In this document: one piece after another, positions 63,925 through 64,000 of the stretch | Numbering within the stretch: position 1 is the stretch's first letter | Layout: the number at the start of each line of letters is the position of its first letter | Assembly (NCBI RefSeq): GCF_030053395.1 | Contig: NZ_JASGBH010000001.1 | Location: forward strand, 1-64,000 | DNA from: Limnohabitans lacus | GTDB taxonomy: Bacteria; Pseudomonadota; Gammaproteobacteria; Burkholderiales; Burkholderiaceae_C | DNA: 64,000 nucleotides | Reading direction: 5' to 3' | Program-made: the position numbers and the translations under genes | The notes under the pieces: generated by a model | Database searches by the model: none | The model's input: the letters and a program-made list of their open reading frames with translations, nothing else | What the model was told of the DNA's origin: nothing

Positions 63925-64000
63925 TTGACGCACAACAACCCACCCCAATCCGTCGTAAACCCCGACGACAAGCGCTCCTGTTTCATGCTCCAGGCCCTGT
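63925..64000 (+). CDS. Possible 5' end of a gene running off the window
   Basis: A TTG at 63925 opens a frame (read as MTHNNPPQSVVNPDDKRSCF and onward) that stays open to the window end, 25 codons. There is no strong ribosome site (ACAGGT upstream). Codon use looks plausible for this genome, but the piece is too short to identify and no alternative was convincing. Confidence 0.25.
   Translation, partial: MTHNNPPQSVVNPDDKRSCFMLQAL

Overview
The window looks like the chromosome of a betaproteobacterium of the order Burkholderiales, most likely family Comamonadaceae (Limnohabitans- or Rhodoferax-like). The evidence is the GC-rich coding sequence, Comamonadaceae-type protein sequences, and betaproteobacterial gene orders such as leuCDB-asd-fimV-truA-trpFBA-accD, argD-argF next to a DUF3579 gene and rpsT, and rpsP-rimM-trmD-rplS. 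No rRNA, tRNA, CRISPR array or prophage was recognised. Genus is an inference from gene content and cannot be settled here.

Left edge (1-3.3 kb) is the only clearly accessory stretch. It has the 3' part of an IS21-family element (istA/istB), a cut-off 3' end of a giant RTX-type adhesin gene, a possible IS3 scrap, and two AT-richer genes for a membrane-anchored protein and a lipoprotein. From 3.4 to 19 kb lie mostly minus-strand housekeeping genes: lysS, a LON-domain protein, yggT (plus strand), accD, trpA, trpB, trpF, truA, fimV, asd, leuB, leuD and leuC. Two things stand out. A 33-codon ORF upstream of asd has a Thr/Ile/Lys-only run, which suggests an attenuator leader. A REP pair (BIME) separates trpB from trpA.

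From 17.5 to 29 kb is a TCA-cycle block: the minus-strand genes sdhC-sdhD-sdhA-sdhB-sdhE-gltA and a GntR-family regulator, divergent from mdh, a CitE-like lyase, an exported protein of unknown function and acnB. The palindrome TCTTATATAAGA in the gntR/mdh intergenic region recurs, in the same position relative to a -10 box, in front of a DUF3579 gene at 38.2 kb. This points to a GntR regulon that reaches beyond the TCA cluster.

From 29 to 39 kb come an aldo/keto reductase, tRNA hydroxylation protein TrhP (YegQ), a flavin monooxygenase, a two-subunit molybdenum hydroxylase (IorAB type), a YkgJ-like Cys-cluster protein, argF, argD, the DUF3579 gene and rpsT. A nested perfect inverted repeat made of two opposing terminators and a 23-bp stem lies between the last two. 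From 39 to 50 kb are murJ, a SirB1-like protein, purM, an AI-2E-type permease, hda, a HAD phosphatase, pcnB, folK, and a DUF47-pit phosphate-uptake pair preceded by a sequence that fits a Pho box.

From 50 to 64 kb are rpsP-rimM-trmD-rplS, an RGG-tailed DEAD-box helicase with a long leader, orn, a two-copy 72-bp BIME, an M48 protease, rsgA, a CobD/CbiB-family membrane protein, a Nudix CoA pyrophosphatase, a MipA-like porin, an NYN-domain protein, an exported protein of three DUF4148-type repeats, a VapBC-type toxin-antitoxin pair and the Cho endonuclease. No wholly new system is obvious. The most novel-looking signals are regulatory: the asd leader, the shared GntR operator and the structured repeats.
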